From: Cyclobacteriaceae bacterium
GTDB taxonomy: Bacteria > Bacteroidota > Bacteroidia > Cytophagales > Cyclobacteriaceae
NCBI GenBank assembly: GCA_016787565.1
Contig: JAEUUG010000013.1
Location: forward strand, 1-64,000
Reading direction: 5' to 3'
Length of the DNA stretch: 64,000 bases
The notes under the pieces are model-generated. The model did not search any database. It was not told the DNA's origin and worked only from the letters and a program-made list of their open reading frames with translations. A program made the translations under genes and the position numbers. Below, in pieces: positions 25,745-35,285 of this stretch. Positions within the stretch are counted from its first letter, which is position 1. Each line of letters begins with the position of its first letter.

Positions 25745-28084
25745 CTAGAAATCTATCCGGTAAACAATCACCGGAATAAGTCCCAGCTGATACTTTGTAA
25801 TGACTTTCTGCTGAATGTTATCAAACTGATGATAGGCTTCATTTTTCTGTCCCAGTAAATTCTGAATATCAATAGCAAAGGTACGTGTATAGCCGGGCTT
25901 ATTCTTGCGGAAACTCACCTTGAGGTCAATGCGCATATAGTCTTTCAATTGATTACTAAATCCGCTTGATGTATCATAGACGGTTTCATATGCAGCTTGT
26001 GACGCTGCCAGATCAACAGGATTCTCCCGCAATCCACCCAGATACAAGAGACGCGTGTTCAGCCCTATCGTTCTGTTCTTCGTTGATTTAACCCATTCCT
26101 TTCCATACACTGCGGTAAGCGTGTAGTTGCCATTAAAACGCGTGCTGTACTGCTTTCCATCTCCTGTTGTGTAGTTTGATTCATAGTAGCTTCCGCCCAG
26201 AATAAAATAGTGCTGGTCAAAGAATGGCTTCTCCAACATCACATCAACGCCATAGTTTTGCCCTTGCCCATCCTGTATCAGATACGTTGGTACTGTATTC
26301 TCCATCAGGTTAAGCACCGAAAAAGTTGATCCTGAAAGTACCTCTACCGGAACGTCAAACAACTGTTGAAAGAATACTTCAGAGCTAAATCGAATTGCGT
26401 GGCGGAAACTGGCTTGATACTTAGCACTAAAATGCCTGGCCTTGGTAAAGCCAAGATCGTGGTTACCCTGCGTAAAATACGTTACAGGTAATTGCTGCTG
26501 GCTCACCAGTCCTCCCGAAATGCTGATGGTGGATTTAGCAGAGGGATAATAATACAATACAATGCGTGGTTCTGCGCTGGTAGCATTGTTATACGAGTAA
26601 TTAACATACCGGAAACCAGCCGTCATGGAAACTTTTGTGGAGAGCGCCATGATCATATTGATGTAGGGCTGGAAAAGAACACCAGAGGATAGTCCGCTTA
26701 CTACTTCTGCATCATCGCACTGTGTGCAGGGCTGCGGGTTAAAAATTGGTGCTAACAACACATGACGGCTATACAACGTATCGTGTTGGTAACTGATGTT
26801 AGCACCCAACTCAAGCCGGGTGTTTTCACTGACAATTCTGTTATACCGCACAAAGCCTGAAAGCAGTTCGCGTTTGAAAAGGTATGTATCAATAGGATAG
26901 CGAACATCCGATTTGTGCAGATCACTTTGGCGTGTTTGCTCTGTAGCCGAAAATGATAAGCCGGCAGAAAGGCCATCCTTATTTTTCAAGGGAAGGTTGT
27001 AAAGAACACCCAGTGCATAGGTAGTTGCTTTATACTGAATGTCGTAGGCATCCTTATCCTCCTCCCTATCAACGGAGTCTTTGGCTAAAAAATCATTTTT
27101 ACTGAGGCCTCCAAGGCCGAAGAACGTTAATGTTCCGCCATTTTTCTGGTGCGTGGTGAGGTTAAAAGAAAAATCCTGAAACGTAATCGACTCACCGCCA
27201 AAGTCAACACCCATGGCGCCAAGCAACCCGACTGTTGAATAACGATAGTTGGCCAGAAATGAACTGTTGTGTTTAGAGGATAATGGTCCTTCAGCAGATG
27301 CATCCAGTCCGATCAGACTGGCCTGCGCAGTATATTCGTATTTCTCCCGATTGCCTTCACGTAATCCCATGTCAACAACTCCGGATAAAGCATTTCCATA
27401 ATTCACAGGAAATGCTCCCATATAAAAATCCGTCCGATCCAGCATCTGCGCACTCAGAATGTTTACACCGCCACCATTAGCGGCAGGCTTATCACTTAAG
27501 GTACCGGCATTGGAAAGATGATTAGGATTGACAATGTCTAACCCATTCAAACGCCATAGCAAGCCATTGGGAGAATTGCCCCGCACCACGATGGCATTAC
27601 TTTGATCATTGGCTGCAATAACTCCGGGAAAAGCCGTTGCTATCCTGACGGGGTCAAAAAAATTGGCCGGAATCCGTACTGTCTTCTCAATGGATAAAGA
27701 CTTTAATCCAGGTAAATCCAAATCCTGTGTGGGTGACGCGCTCACTTCAATCTCCTGCAAAACGATGGTAGTCGGTTCAAGGGAAGCCTGATACACAGTT
27801 TCTCTTCCGGCAATCACTAAAACCTCATCACGAAGTGTTTTATAACCCGTAAAGGATATAACAAGTTGATAACGACCGGTGGGAACATCAACAGAAAAAG
27901 TTCCGGATTCATTTGATGTTGTGTCCATCTGCAGTGATACTGATCGCAATTGAATACTGGCACCGGCAAGCGGACCATTACTCGTCTGATCAGAGACTTT
28001 TCCTTTCACGATTTGTAACAAATCTTGTCCCTGAATGCCGGAAAAGCAGAGCATCAATAAACTCACTACATAAATCTTCTTCAC
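25745..28084 (-). CDS. TonB-dependent outer-membrane receptor
   Basis: A 779-residue outer-membrane protein. After a signal peptide (VVSLLMLCFSGIQGQ) comes a carboxypeptidase-regulatory-like domain (about 25-110, IVKGKVSDQTSNGPLAGASI). A plug domain follows (about 115-230, LQEIEVSAS, NAIVVRGNSPNGLLWRLNGL), then a 22-strand-type barrel ending GLIPVIVYRIDF with a terminal Phe. There is no SusD partner, so it is not a SusC importer in the strict sense. The ligand is unknown. It has its own -7 box and is separated from the upstream gene by a terminator-like hairpin, so it is probably transcribed separately. Confidence 0.88.
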   Translation of the reverse strand: MKKIYVVSLLMLCFSGIQGQDLLQIVKGKVSDQTSNGPLAGASIQLRSVSLQMDTTSNESGTFSVDVPTGRYQLVISFTGYKTLRDEVLVIAGRETVYQASLEPTTIVLQEIEVSASPTQDLDLPGLKSLSIEKTVRIPANFFDPVRIATAFPGVIAANDQSNAIVVRGNSPNGLLWRLNGLDIVNPNHLSNAGTLSDKPAANGGGVNILSAQMLDRTDFYMGAFPVNYGNALSGVVDMGLREGNREKYEYTAQASLIGLDASAEGPLSSKHNSSFLANYRYSTVGLLGAMGVDFGGESITFQDFSFNLTTHQKNGGTLTFFGLGGLSKNDFLAKDSVDREEDKDAYDIQYKATTYALGVLYNLPLKNKDGLSAGLSFSATEQTRQSDLHKSDVRYPIDTYLFKRELLSGFVRYNRIVSENTRLELGANISYQHDTLYSRHVLLAPIFNPQPCTQCDDAEVVSGLSSGVLFQPYINMIMALSTKVSMTAGFRYVNYSYNNATSAEPRIVLYYYPSAKSTISISGGLVSQQQLPVTYFTQGNHDLGFTKARHFSAKYQASFRHAIRFSSEVFFQQLFDVPVEVLSGSTFSVLNLMENTVPTYLIQDGQGQNYGVDVMLEKPFFDQHYFILGGSYYESNYTTGDGKQYSTRFNGNYTLTAVYGKEWVKSTKNRTIGLNTRLLYLGGLRENPVDLAASQAAYETVYDTSSGFSNQLKDYMRIDLKVSFRKNKPGYTRTFAIDIQNLLGQKNEAYHQFDNIQQKVITKYQLGLIPVIVYRIDF

Positions 28085-28108
28085 AATTCTTTCTGAATTT
28101 TAATCCCC

Positions 28109-28116
28109 CAAAAATA
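28109..28116 (-). promoter_or_regulatory. -7 box for the TonB receptor gene
   Basis: On the - strand TATTTTTG is a perfect TAnnTTTG box, 25 bases from the receptor ATG. It lies immediately after the hairpin at 28120-28143 and overlaps the T-rich stretch that would serve that hairpin as a terminator. Confidence 0.45.
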
Positions 28117-28119
28117 ACA

Positions 28120-28143
28120 ATGTCGGGCACAAGTACCCGACAT
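28120..28143 (-). terminator. Hairpin terminator downstream of the sugar isomerase gene
   Basis: ATGTCGGG and CCCGACAT form a perfect 8-bp stem with an 8-base loop. On the - strand it lies 26 bases past the isomerase stop and is followed by TGTTATTTTTG, so it can end the long operon that runs from the Gfo/Idh/MocA gene. Confidence 0.65.
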
Positions 28144-28169
28144 CATTTCAGAAACCTGTAAACAAACTT

Positions 28170-29021
28170 TTACAGTATAGTCTTCAAATACTTGATGCAG
28201 TTTTCAATACTATCGATGGGTTCACCCGGATACGTTTCTTGCTCAACATAAAAATGTTTCATGCCCGAGAGGCTGGCTTGTGCAAAAATCGGTTTGTAGT
28301 CAATGGTTCCGGTACCAACATCAGCATTTCGATTGCGATCGGCCTTATCCATATCTTTTACATGCCACTGTTCAAAACGACCAGGATGCTTTTTAAAGTA
28401 CTCAATCGGATCATGCCCTGCATTTACAATCCAGAAAATATCCAGTTCCCATCCAACATTTTTAGGATCCAGTTCGGTCAACATTACATCGAAGGGAATC
28501 TGGCCCTCTAATGTTTCAAATTCAAATGCGTGGTTGTGGTATCCAAACCGGATACCTTTTGCATTACAAACCTCACCTGCTTTATTCAGATTTTCGCAAA
28601 TCCATTTATAGTCATCAATTGATTTTCGTTGAGGCTCGGCAATGTATGGAACCACCATGTACTCCATTCCATTTTTCTTCGCATCGTCAACTGCTCTCGA
28701 CCACGTATCACCCGTAATTTGATCCAGCCCATAGTGACCTGAAACTACGCGCATACCCAACTTCTTACTGTATTGACAAAATTCATCGTATGGCATACCG
28801 AAAATTTTCCCATCGCGGTAGGAATAAGCCTCAAGTTCCGTGTAACCAAAATCCGCAACCCTCTTCAGCACTCCTTTCGGATCTTTACCGATTGTTTGAC
28901 GCAAACTGTAAAGTTGAAGTCCAATACCTTTTTTATTATTTCCGGCAGCCATCAGCGAAGGCATGGCAAACATTCCGGCAGTAGCCAAAGCGGATGCTTG
29001 AATAAATTCTCTCCGTTTCAT
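28170..29021 (-). CDS. Sugar phosphate isomerase/epimerase family protein with Tat-like signal
   Basis: A 283-residue TIM barrel of the AP-endonuclease-2/xylose-isomerase-like family. It starts with a twin-arginine type leader (KRREFIQASALATAGMF), implying export of a folded, metal-bearing protein to the periplasm. Likely metal ligands are Glu in FGYHNHAFEFE, Asp in VGWELDIFWIVNAG, His in FEQWHVKDMDK and Glu in KHFYVEQETYPGE. The substrate is unknown; such proteins often act on keto- or inositol-type sugars beside Gfo/Idh/MocA dehydrogenases. The start lies 20 bases after the ThuA-fusion stop, in the same operon. Confidence 0.85.
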   Translation of the reverse strand: MKRREFIQASALATAGMFAMPSLMAAGNNKKGIGLQLYSLRQTIGKDPKGVLKRVADFGYTELEAYSYRDGKIFGMPYDEFCQYSKKLGMRVVSGHYGLDQITGDTWSRAVDDAKKNGMEYMVVPYIAEPQRKSIDDYKWICENLNKAGEVCNAKGIRFGYHNHAFEFETLEGQIPFDVMLTELDPKNVGWELDIFWIVNAGHDPIEYFKKHPGRFEQWHVKDMDKADRNRNADVGTGTIDYKPIFAQASLSGMKHFYVEQETYPGEPIDSIENCIKYLKTIL

Positions 29022-29041
29022 AGTATTTTGGTTTATGTCAA

Positions 29042-32000
29042 TTACTTATTACTTAACCCTAGTTGTGTAAAAAAATACAACACCTTATCTCCTGCTTCTG
29101 GATTTTTAAACACAACAAAAAGGTCATGAATACCAGTAACCGATTCAATTTTAAGCTGGCCGGTTAATAACTCTACTCCTTCCATCACCATCGTGCGGGA
29201 TGCGTTTTTGAAATCATAACTACCAATAAGTTTCCCTTCTGGTGAATCAAGACGTAATTCAAGACTTCCACCTGCAACATCTCCATACTTCCCGGCCATT
29301 GGCATGACCGTCTTTATGTTCGTCAGATCAATATTCTTAAACATAATGTGTGAGCCGTTCTTAATTTCATCGACATAAGCTGCGCCATTGGGCGCCTCTG
29401 CTTTTCGGGCACGATGATAGGCCGATATCTGGTTGACATTCAACACAGGCGCACGCAATACAACACTTCCTATCGAAGAAAGTGACGGAAGATTATTTAC
29501 ACTTTTATCAGAATACGATGCGGTGAGCACGTAAACTCCTTCTGATTTATTCTCAGCCAAGACAGTACCACTAAGCGGTAATCGCTTTACTACTTTCTGT
29601 TCATTCAGGGTAAGAATATAGGACACCATTTTCCTGGCATCTTCAACACTGATTTGAGGATGTGCAGCCATTTCAGTTGTGCCCCAGACACCTGCACCAC
29701 CCTTAATGATTTTCGCGGAAAGTAAATCAATGGCGCCCGGGTCACTTTTGTACTTGTCGGCTATTTCTTTGTAGCCAGGTCCGGCTGATCGCTCGTTCAT
29801 CAAATGGCATGACTTGCAATCACTTTTGTCCATCAGCGCCTTCCCTGGCAATTCAGCAGAAGGCATTTGATGGCCTTGTGCAATCTGTGTCATATCAAAG
29901 CCTTTCAGGTATTCAAAAGTTATCAGCGCATCCTGTGACCCGATTTTGCCATCCACAGTACTGCCATCTTCCTTGTCGGAAATTTTAATTGCATAGTGGA
30001 TCGGTGTACCCGGAAAGAAGAAAGAAGTATTACCATCAACTAGAGATGCCTCCACTACCGGAGGATCGTTACCCGCTATTATTTGCACGGCAGCCGAACC
30101 GGATGCGCCCTTGTCATCTGTTACCGTAAGAACAGCCTTGTACACACCGGGTTTATCGAATGTGATGGTGCTGCTTCCATTTTCAATAGTATATGTTTTT
30201 GCCGCAGCCTCCAGCGTGTAGGTAAGTTTATCCGAAAGATCATAATCCATCGAACCATTCGCAGAGAAATTCACGGTTAATGGAACTGCTCCTGAAACTT
30301 TATCAGCCGAAAGATTGGCTACTGGAGACCGATTACCTCCATTGTAATCGATTCGTACCAATCGAGCATCCAGGTTCTGTTTGAACCAGCGGGTGCCATA
30401 TTCAAGCAAATACAATTTACCATCAGGCCCGTAGGTCATGTCGATGATGTTGTTGAACGCGATGTTCTCCATGAACGGCTCGATATCGAGAATGTCTCCC
30501 TGATCATCCATGGTTACCAGAAACATCCAGTTGCGCATCCAGTCATAGATCAACAGTTTGCCATCAAAGTAATCCGGGAAGGCTGTGGTAACACCTTTGT
30601 ATTTTTCACTGTAGTAAACCGGACCTGCCATAGCATTTCGTCCTCCGGTTTTCACCATCGGAAATTCATCCGACTTATCGTACGGATACCAAATGAACGG
30701 AGGCGCCACAGATGGCAATTCGCGTTTACCTGTATTGTTTCGCGATTGGTTGATTGGTTTATCCGGATTCCATGGGCCAATAATTTTCTTGGTAGCGAAA
30801 TCATAGTGCGCATAGGCATAATTCTTTCCAACAAAATAAGGCCACCCAAAAAAACCAGCCTTCCTGGCCTGGTTGATTTCGTCATAACCGCGGGGGCCTC
30901 GGATGGAATCATTGTTGCCGGCATCGGGACCTACTTCCCCCCAATACAAGTAGTCTGTTTTCTCATCGTACGAAATGCGGTAAGGATTCCTGTTACCCAT
31001 CACATAAATTTCGGGGCGTGTTAACGGCTCGCCTTTTGGAAAGAGATTGCCTTCTGGAATGGTATAGGTTCCATCGGGTTCAGGATGAATGCGCAAAATT
31101 TTTCCACGCAAATCATTGGTATTTGCTGAAGATTTTTGTGCATCGAAAGGCGAACGCCCCGGGCGTTCATCTGATGGACTAAATCCATCGGATTCAAATG
31201 GGCTCGTATTGTCGCCTGTAGAAATGAACAAGTTTCCTTTTGGATCAAAGAGCAGCGACCCTCCTGTATGACAACAGGTTTCTCGCTGCGTAGGCACCTC
31301 GATGATTTCTTTTTCGGAGGCCATATCAATTTTACCATCGGTGAACGTAAAACGTGAAACAATATTGGCTGATCGTTCGGGATGGGAATAGAAAATATAA
31401 AGCCAGTTATTCTGTTCAAAGTTTGGATCGGCTGCCAGACCAATCATGCCATCTTCAAATTTTGTCCCGATATTAAATGTATTGATCAAACTGACCTTGC
31501 CATCTTTTGGATCGTATAGTTTTACAGTTCCCTTACGCTCCAGGAAAATAATTCTTCCATCGGGAAGCATGGTCATTTCCGTTGGCTCATCGAGGTTAAA
31601 GTCGAGAACGGTTTTCGTAAAGCGATTATCTTCCGGAACACGCTTGGCCTTCACCTTTGAGTAATCAAGTTTGGAATTATTGCCTATGGCATACTGAATA
31701 CCTTTCAGGACATGATCGCGGAACAGCGGATCTGCATAACTCTCTTCAGTATGGCCCAAGCCGGTATAAAATGAACGGCCACCATCAAATTCGTGATACC
31801 AGGCGATTGGGTGATTTGATCCGTTCTCACCGCCTTCGTACGAAGTTTCATCCAACGTATAGAGCACATTAATTTTATCAGAAATATTCTTGTAATTATA
31901 AAGTTCATCGGTGCGAACCCATTCATCGGGCAAACCTGCAGTCAGTTCATGCTGACCAGTTTTTACAAACTTTGCTTGCTGTGTTTTCGGGTGGCTTTTA

Positions 32001-32383
32001 AAATAAGCACCAACCAGTTTCCCATACCATGGCCATTCATATTCTGTATCGGCTGCTGCGTGAATGCCAACAAAACCGCCACCAGCCTGAATAAAGCGTT
32101 TAAAATCTCCTTGCTGAACGGGATCTAAAACATTAAGGGTTGTACTCAGAAAAATAACAGCATGGTACTGTTTCAGTTTTTCTTCCTGAAAGAAACTGGC
32201 ATCTTCCGTGGTATCCACTTCGAACCCATTCGTTCTTCCCAATTCCATCAGCATCGTTTTCCCGACACCAATGGAAGCGTGCCGGTAACCACTCGTTTTG
32301 GAGAACACCAATACCTTTGGCTTTTGATGCTCACAGGAAATGAAAAGAATGAATATTATAGCAATCGCTAAATAAGACTTCAT
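29042..32383 (-). CDS. ThuA-sugar dehydrogenase-PKD-cytochrome c fusion lipoprotein
   Basis: A 1113-residue lipoprotein (signal AIAIIFILFISCEH, Cys at 17). Domains in order: ThuA-like glutamine-amidotransferase fold (about 23-235; KVLVFSKTSGYRHASIG, GGGFVGIHAAADTEYEWPWY); glucose/sorbosone dehydrogenase-type beta-propeller (about 255-660; EPTEMTMLPDGRIIFLERKG, PEIYVMGNRNPYRISYD), the fold that often binds PQQ; a PKD-type beta-sandwich (about 680-775); a class I cytochrome c (about 840-925; SDCKSCHLMNERSAGPGY, likely axial Met in TTEMAAHP); and a C-terminal beta domain like a carbohydrate-binding module (about 960-1105). It should oxidise a sugar outside the cytoplasm and pass electrons to its own haem. 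Adjacent genes encode a second cytochrome and two sugar isomerase-like proteins. Confidence 0.85.
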   Translation of the reverse strand: MKSYLAIAIIFILFISCEHQKPKVLVFSKTSGYRHASIGVGKTMLMELGRTNGFEVDTTEDASFFQEEKLKQYHAVIFLSTTLNVLDPVQQGDFKRFIQAGGGFVGIHAAADTEYEWPWYGKLVGAYFKSHPKTQQAKFVKTGQHELTAGLPDEWVRTDELYNYKNISDKINVLYTLDETSYEGGENGSNHPIAWYHEFDGGRSFYTGLGHTEESYADPLFRDHVLKGIQYAIGNNSKLDYSKVKAKRVPEDNRFTKTVLDFNLDEPTEMTMLPDGRIIFLERKGTVKLYDPKDGKVSLINTFNIGTKFEDGMIGLAADPNFEQNNWLYIFYSHPERSANIVSRFTFTDGKIDMASEKEIIEVPTQRETCCHTGGSLLFDPKGNLFISTGDNTSPFESDGFSPSDERPGRSPFDAQKSSANTNDLRGKILRIHPEPDGTYTIPEGNLFPKGEPLTRPEIYVMGNRNPYRISYDEKTDYLYWGEVGPDAGNNDSIRGPRGYDEINQARKAGFFGWPYFVGKNYAYAHYDFATKKIIGPWNPDKPINQSRNNTGKRELPSVAPPFIWYPYDKSDEFPMVKTGGRNAMAGPVYYSEKYKGVTTAFPDYFDGKLLIYDWMRNWMFLVTMDDQGDILDIEPFMENIAFNNIIDMTYGPDGKLYLLEYGTRWFKQNLDARLVRIDYNGGNRSPVANLSADKVSGAVPLTVNFSANGSMDYDLSDKLTYTLEAAAKTYTIENGSSTITFDKPGVYKAVLTVTDDKGASGSAAVQIIAGNDPPVVEASLVDGNTSFFFPGTPIHYAIKISDKEDGSTVDGKIGSQDALITFEYLKGFDMTQIAQGHQMPSAELPGKALMDKSDCKSCHLMNERSAGPGYKEIADKYKSDPGAIDLLSAKIIKGGAGVWGTTEMAAHPQISVEDARKMVSYILTLNEQKVVKRLPLSGTVLAENKSEGVYVLTASYSDKSVNNLPSLSSIGSVVLRAPVLNVNQISAYHRARKAEAPNGAAYVDEIKNGSHIMFKNIDLTNIKTVMPMAGKYGDVAGGSLELRLDSPEGKLIGSYDFKNASRTMVMEGVELLTGQLKIESVTGIHDLFVVFKNPEAGDKVLYFFTQLGLSNK

Positions 32384-32469
32384 ATTGGCTTTTAAAAATT
32401 CTGAGAAAGGATAAACAGCCGCTACCGTACTTTCATGCGAGGCGGTTCAGCATCACTATTGGTATGGAA

Positions 32470-32898
32470 TCAATCCTTGGGTTTCTCTCCATCCAGGGAA
32501 AGTACGTACATGGCCATCTTTTCAGCATCAGCCAGAGTTAAATCAGCATGGGCTGTCATTGGGATTTCTCCCCACACACCGGTCCCACCATTGATAATCT
32601 TTTGTGCCAGCATGGAGACATTAGCTTGTGTAAATTCATACTTGGTGGCCACATCGGTATGTGAAGGTCCTACAATTTTATTGGTAGCATGATGGCATGT
32701 TTTACAATCACTGGCATCAACCAAGACCTTACCCTGAGCAATTAGATCATCGGCTGATGCCTTTTTGGGTTGCGCGGTTGCATAGTCATCGTAAGCATCT
32801 TCTGAGGTTGCCTTTTCTTCTTTTTTTGTTGATCCACAGGAGGTGAAAATGAATGCTGCCATTCCTGCCAAAGCGATGAATACAAATATTTTTTTCAT
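32470..32898 (-). CDS. Cytochrome c class I lipoprotein
   Basis: A 142-residue lipoprotein (AGMAAFIFTSCGSTKKEE) with a low-complexity acidic linker and one class I cytochrome domain. The haem site is SDCKTCHHATNKIVGPSH, and the probable axial Met is in GEIPMTAHADLTLADAEKM. The domain is close in sequence to the one at the C terminus of the neighbouring ThuA fusion (shared IIxGGxGVWG, AxKMxxYxLxL), which suggests duplication or exchange. It probably shuttles electrons from the fusion dehydrogenase towards the respiratory chain. Its start is 11 bases from the upstream isomerase stop, so the two are co-transcribed. Confidence 0.88.
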   Translation of the reverse strand: MKKIFVFIALAGMAAFIFTSCGSTKKEEKATSEDAYDDYATAQPKKASADDLIAQGKVLVDASDCKTCHHATNKIVGPSHTDVATKYEFTQANVSMLAQKIINGGTGVWGEIPMTAHADLTLADAEKMAMYVLSLDGEKPKD

Positions 32899-32909
32899 TG
32901 TTGTTTTGT

Positions 32910-33962
32910 TTAAATTCCTAAAATTCTTTTGTTGAGTTTCTGATCCTTTCCGCTTGAAGCGAAATCATCAAACGCCTTTTCGGTTACCCGGATAATATGG
33001 TTTTTAATAAATGGCGCACCTTCTGCAGCTCCCTGCTCAGGATGTTTAATGCAGCACTCCCACTCCAGAACAGCCCATCCGTCATAACCATAGTGGGTAA
33101 GTTTTGAAAAAATAGATTTGAAATCGACCTGGCCATCGCCAAGTGAACGGAACCTGCCCGCACGGTTGGCCCAGTCCTGATAACCACCATATACACCAAC
33201 TTTTCCTGTCGGATTAAATTCAGCATCCTTCACATGGAACATCTTAATGAACTCATGGTAGAAGTCGATGTATTGTAAATAATCGAGCTGTTGTAACACA
33301 AAGTGACTGGGATCATAAAGAATGTTGCACCGTGTGTGCTTGCCGGTTGCCTCCCAGAAACGCTCGAATGTAATACCGTCATGAAGATCCTCACCGGGAT
33401 GAATTTCATAACATAAATCAACTCCTGCTTTATCAAAAGCATTGAGAATAGGAAGCCATCGTTTAGCAAGTTCCTTGAAGCCATCTTCCACCAATCCGGA
33501 AGGCCGTTGGGGCCACGGATAAACTGTATGCCACATCAAGGCTCCTGAAAATGTTACATGCGCATTGAGTCCAAGATTCTTACTGGCTTTTGCGGCATTT
33601 TTCAATTGTTCAACCGCCCACTTCGTTCGTTCTTTCGCATTCCCGCGAAGGTTCTTTGGAGCAAAGCCATCAAACAATTCGTTATAAGCCGGATGAACAG
33701 CCACAAGCTGACCCTGTAAATGTGTGGAAAGTTCAGTGACCTGTAACCCACAGGATTCTATTGCTCCCTTCCATTCTTCACAATAGTCCTTACTCTCGGC
33801 AGCGAGCTTCAGATCAATGCAGCGCGGATCCCATGTTGGTATCTGAACACCCACATAACCCAACGAGGCAGCCCATTTACAGATGGTTTTTATATTATCG
33901 AAAGGCGGCTGGTCGCCCATGAACTGCGCCAGAAAAATAGCCGGTCCCTTAATTGTTTTCAT
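32910..33962 (-). CDS. Sugar phosphate isomerase/epimerase (cytoplasmic TIM barrel)
   Basis: A 350-residue member of the AP-endonuclease-2-like TIM-barrel family with no export signal. Likely divalent-metal ligands are Glu in DLCYEIHPGEDLHDG, Asp in CNILYDPSHFVLQQ, His in IKMFHVKDAEFNP and Glu in WAVLEWECCIKHPEQG. Unlike the other isomerase-like gene in this operon (28170-29021), it has no Tat leader, so one enzyme appears periplasmic and the other cytoplasmic. It lies between the Gfo/Idh/MocA dehydrogenase and the cytochrome gene. Its position suggests conversion of a keto- or inosose-type sugar; the exact substrate is not visible. Confidence 0.85.
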   Translation of the reverse strand: MKTIKGPAIFLAQFMGDQPPFDNIKTICKWAASLGYVGVQIPTWDPRCIDLKLAAESKDYCEEWKGAIESCGLQVTELSTHLQGQLVAVHPAYNELFDGFAPKNLRGNAKERTKWAVEQLKNAAKASKNLGLNAHVTFSGALMWHTVYPWPQRPSGLVEDGFKELAKRWLPILNAFDKAGVDLCYEIHPGEDLHDGITFERFWEATGKHTRCNILYDPSHFVLQQLDYLQYIDFYHEFIKMFHVKDAEFNPTGKVGVYGGYQDWANRAGRFRSLGDGQVDFKSIFSKLTHYGYDGWAVLEWECCIKHPEQGAAEGAPFIKNHIIRVTEKAFDDFASSGKDQKLNKRILGI

Positions 33963-33992
33963 GATAATGAACTCCTGTTAAAGTTTTAGTGC

Positions 33993-35147
33993 CTATTTTA
34001 ATGTAGTCCATTTGCGATTCGAGCTGGCCGACTTCACCACCGTTTGCACGAAGTTCATACCGTGAACACCATCCTCAACATCCGGAAAATCATACTTGGC
34101 ATAATTGATTTTCTTTCCAGGCTTGTAATCACGAACTGCCTTGGAGAACCCACGGTATATGTTTGCAAATGCTTCCAGGTATCCTTCCGGATGACCGGCA
34201 GGTGTACGCGTAAAAGCTTTTGCATCATCCGACAAATATTTTTGGCCTGCACGCACAATTTCCTTGGGTCTGTCAAGCCACTTTACAATCATCGTGTTCG
34301 GATCTTCCTGCTTCCATTCCAATCCACCCTTCTCTCCGTATACACGAATGTTCAGATTATTCTCTTCACCTGCCGCCACTTGTGTAGCCAGCAATACACC
34401 CGAAGCGCCATTGTCAAACCGCAACAACATAGAACTGTCGTCATCGAGTTTACGGCCTTTCACTACGGTATTGAGCATGGCACACAATTCAGTAATTCTT
34501 GATCCTGTAATATACTCTGCCAAGTTTGCAGCATGGGTGCCAATATCACCGATGGCACCACCCATCCCGGATTGCTTTGGATCAGTTCTCCAGGATGCCT
34601 GCATATTGCCGGTACCTTCTAGCAAGGTGGATAGCCACCCTTGAGGATATTCCACAAACACCTTTCTTACTTTTCCTATTTTTCCGGACGCGACCATATT
34701 GCGCGCCTCCTTTACCAAAGGATAACCTGTATAGGTATGTGTCAGGCCAAGGATAAGTCCGGTTTTGCTAACAAGTTTTTGAAGTGTTTTGGCTTCTGCT
34801 ACCGAAAAAGCAATAGGCTTTTCAACGATAACATGGAAGCCATGCTCCAACGCCATCTTGGAAGGCCCGAAGTGTACGTGGTTTGGTGTCACTACGGAAA
34901 CAAAATCAATACGCTTATCAGCTGGCATGTCTTTCTCTTTTTCAAACATTTCCTGGTATGATTCATACACGCGTTTCGGGTCTAGATACAGGGCTTCACC
35001 AGTAGCTTTTGACTCGCCTGGAACAACACTAAAAGCTCCACAGACCAATTCAATTTCCCCATCAATTCCTGCTGCCTTGCGGTGTATAGGGCCAATAAAA
35101 GAGGTAAGTCCACCACCTACCATGCCCATGCGTAATTTTCTTTTCAT
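33993..35147 (-). CDS. Gfo/Idh/MocA family oxidoreductase
   Basis: A 384-residue NAD(P)-dependent dehydrogenase. The Rossmann N terminus has MGMVGGGLTSFIGPIHRKAA and the family motif EKPIAF (about 130) with its catalytic Lys. The C-terminal domain carries GGAIGDIGTHAANLAEY with the usual Asp/His pair, and the substrate domain follows. There is no signal peptide. Members oxidise or reduce sugars, inositols and sugar acids; ThuB of rhizobial trehalose use, paired with ThuA, belongs here. Since a ThuA domain lies in the same operon, a ketosugar role is plausible, but this is inference. Confidence 0.88.
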   Translation of the reverse strand: MKRKLRMGMVGGGLTSFIGPIHRKAAGIDGEIELVCGAFSVVPGESKATGEALYLDPKRVYESYQEMFEKEKDMPADKRIDFVSVVTPNHVHFGPSKMALEHGFHVIVEKPIAFSVAEAKTLQKLVSKTGLILGLTHTYTGYPLVKEARNMVASGKIGKVRKVFVEYPQGWLSTLLEGTGNMQASWRTDPKQSGMGGAIGDIGTHAANLAEYITGSRITELCAMLNTVVKGRKLDDDSSMLLRFDNGASGVLLATQVAAGEENNLNIRVYGEKGGLEWKQEDPNTMIVKWLDRPKEIVRAGQKYLSDDAKAFTRTPAGHPEGYLEAFANIYRGFSKAVRDYKPGKKINYAKYDFPDVEDGVHGMNFVQTVVKSASSNRKWTTLK

Positions 35148-35285
35148 ACGGTTTATTAGTTTGATTCAAGAAAGATTTAAAGACTGAAAAATAAGCAAAT
35201 AAAATTATCGGAATCGATTGCGGAAAAGGTTGAACGGAAGAAAAATCTGTAATGGTCAACATTGTCAGAATGTATTGATTCCGAA

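Noticed and set aside
25745..28084. SusC-type importer / polysaccharide-utilisation locus
   Set aside because: No SusD-like gene flanks either TonB receptor in the window, so calling a SusCD locus is not supported.
31021..31443. 140-residue frame within the ThuA fusion gene
   Set aside because: Same strand but another frame of the propeller domain, whose own frame is intact and full of motifs.
34044..34502. 152-residue antisense frame inside the Gfo/Idh/MocA gene
   Set aside because: Shadow of a strongly supported dehydrogenase gene; its composition is Cys/Leu/Ile-rich without motifs.
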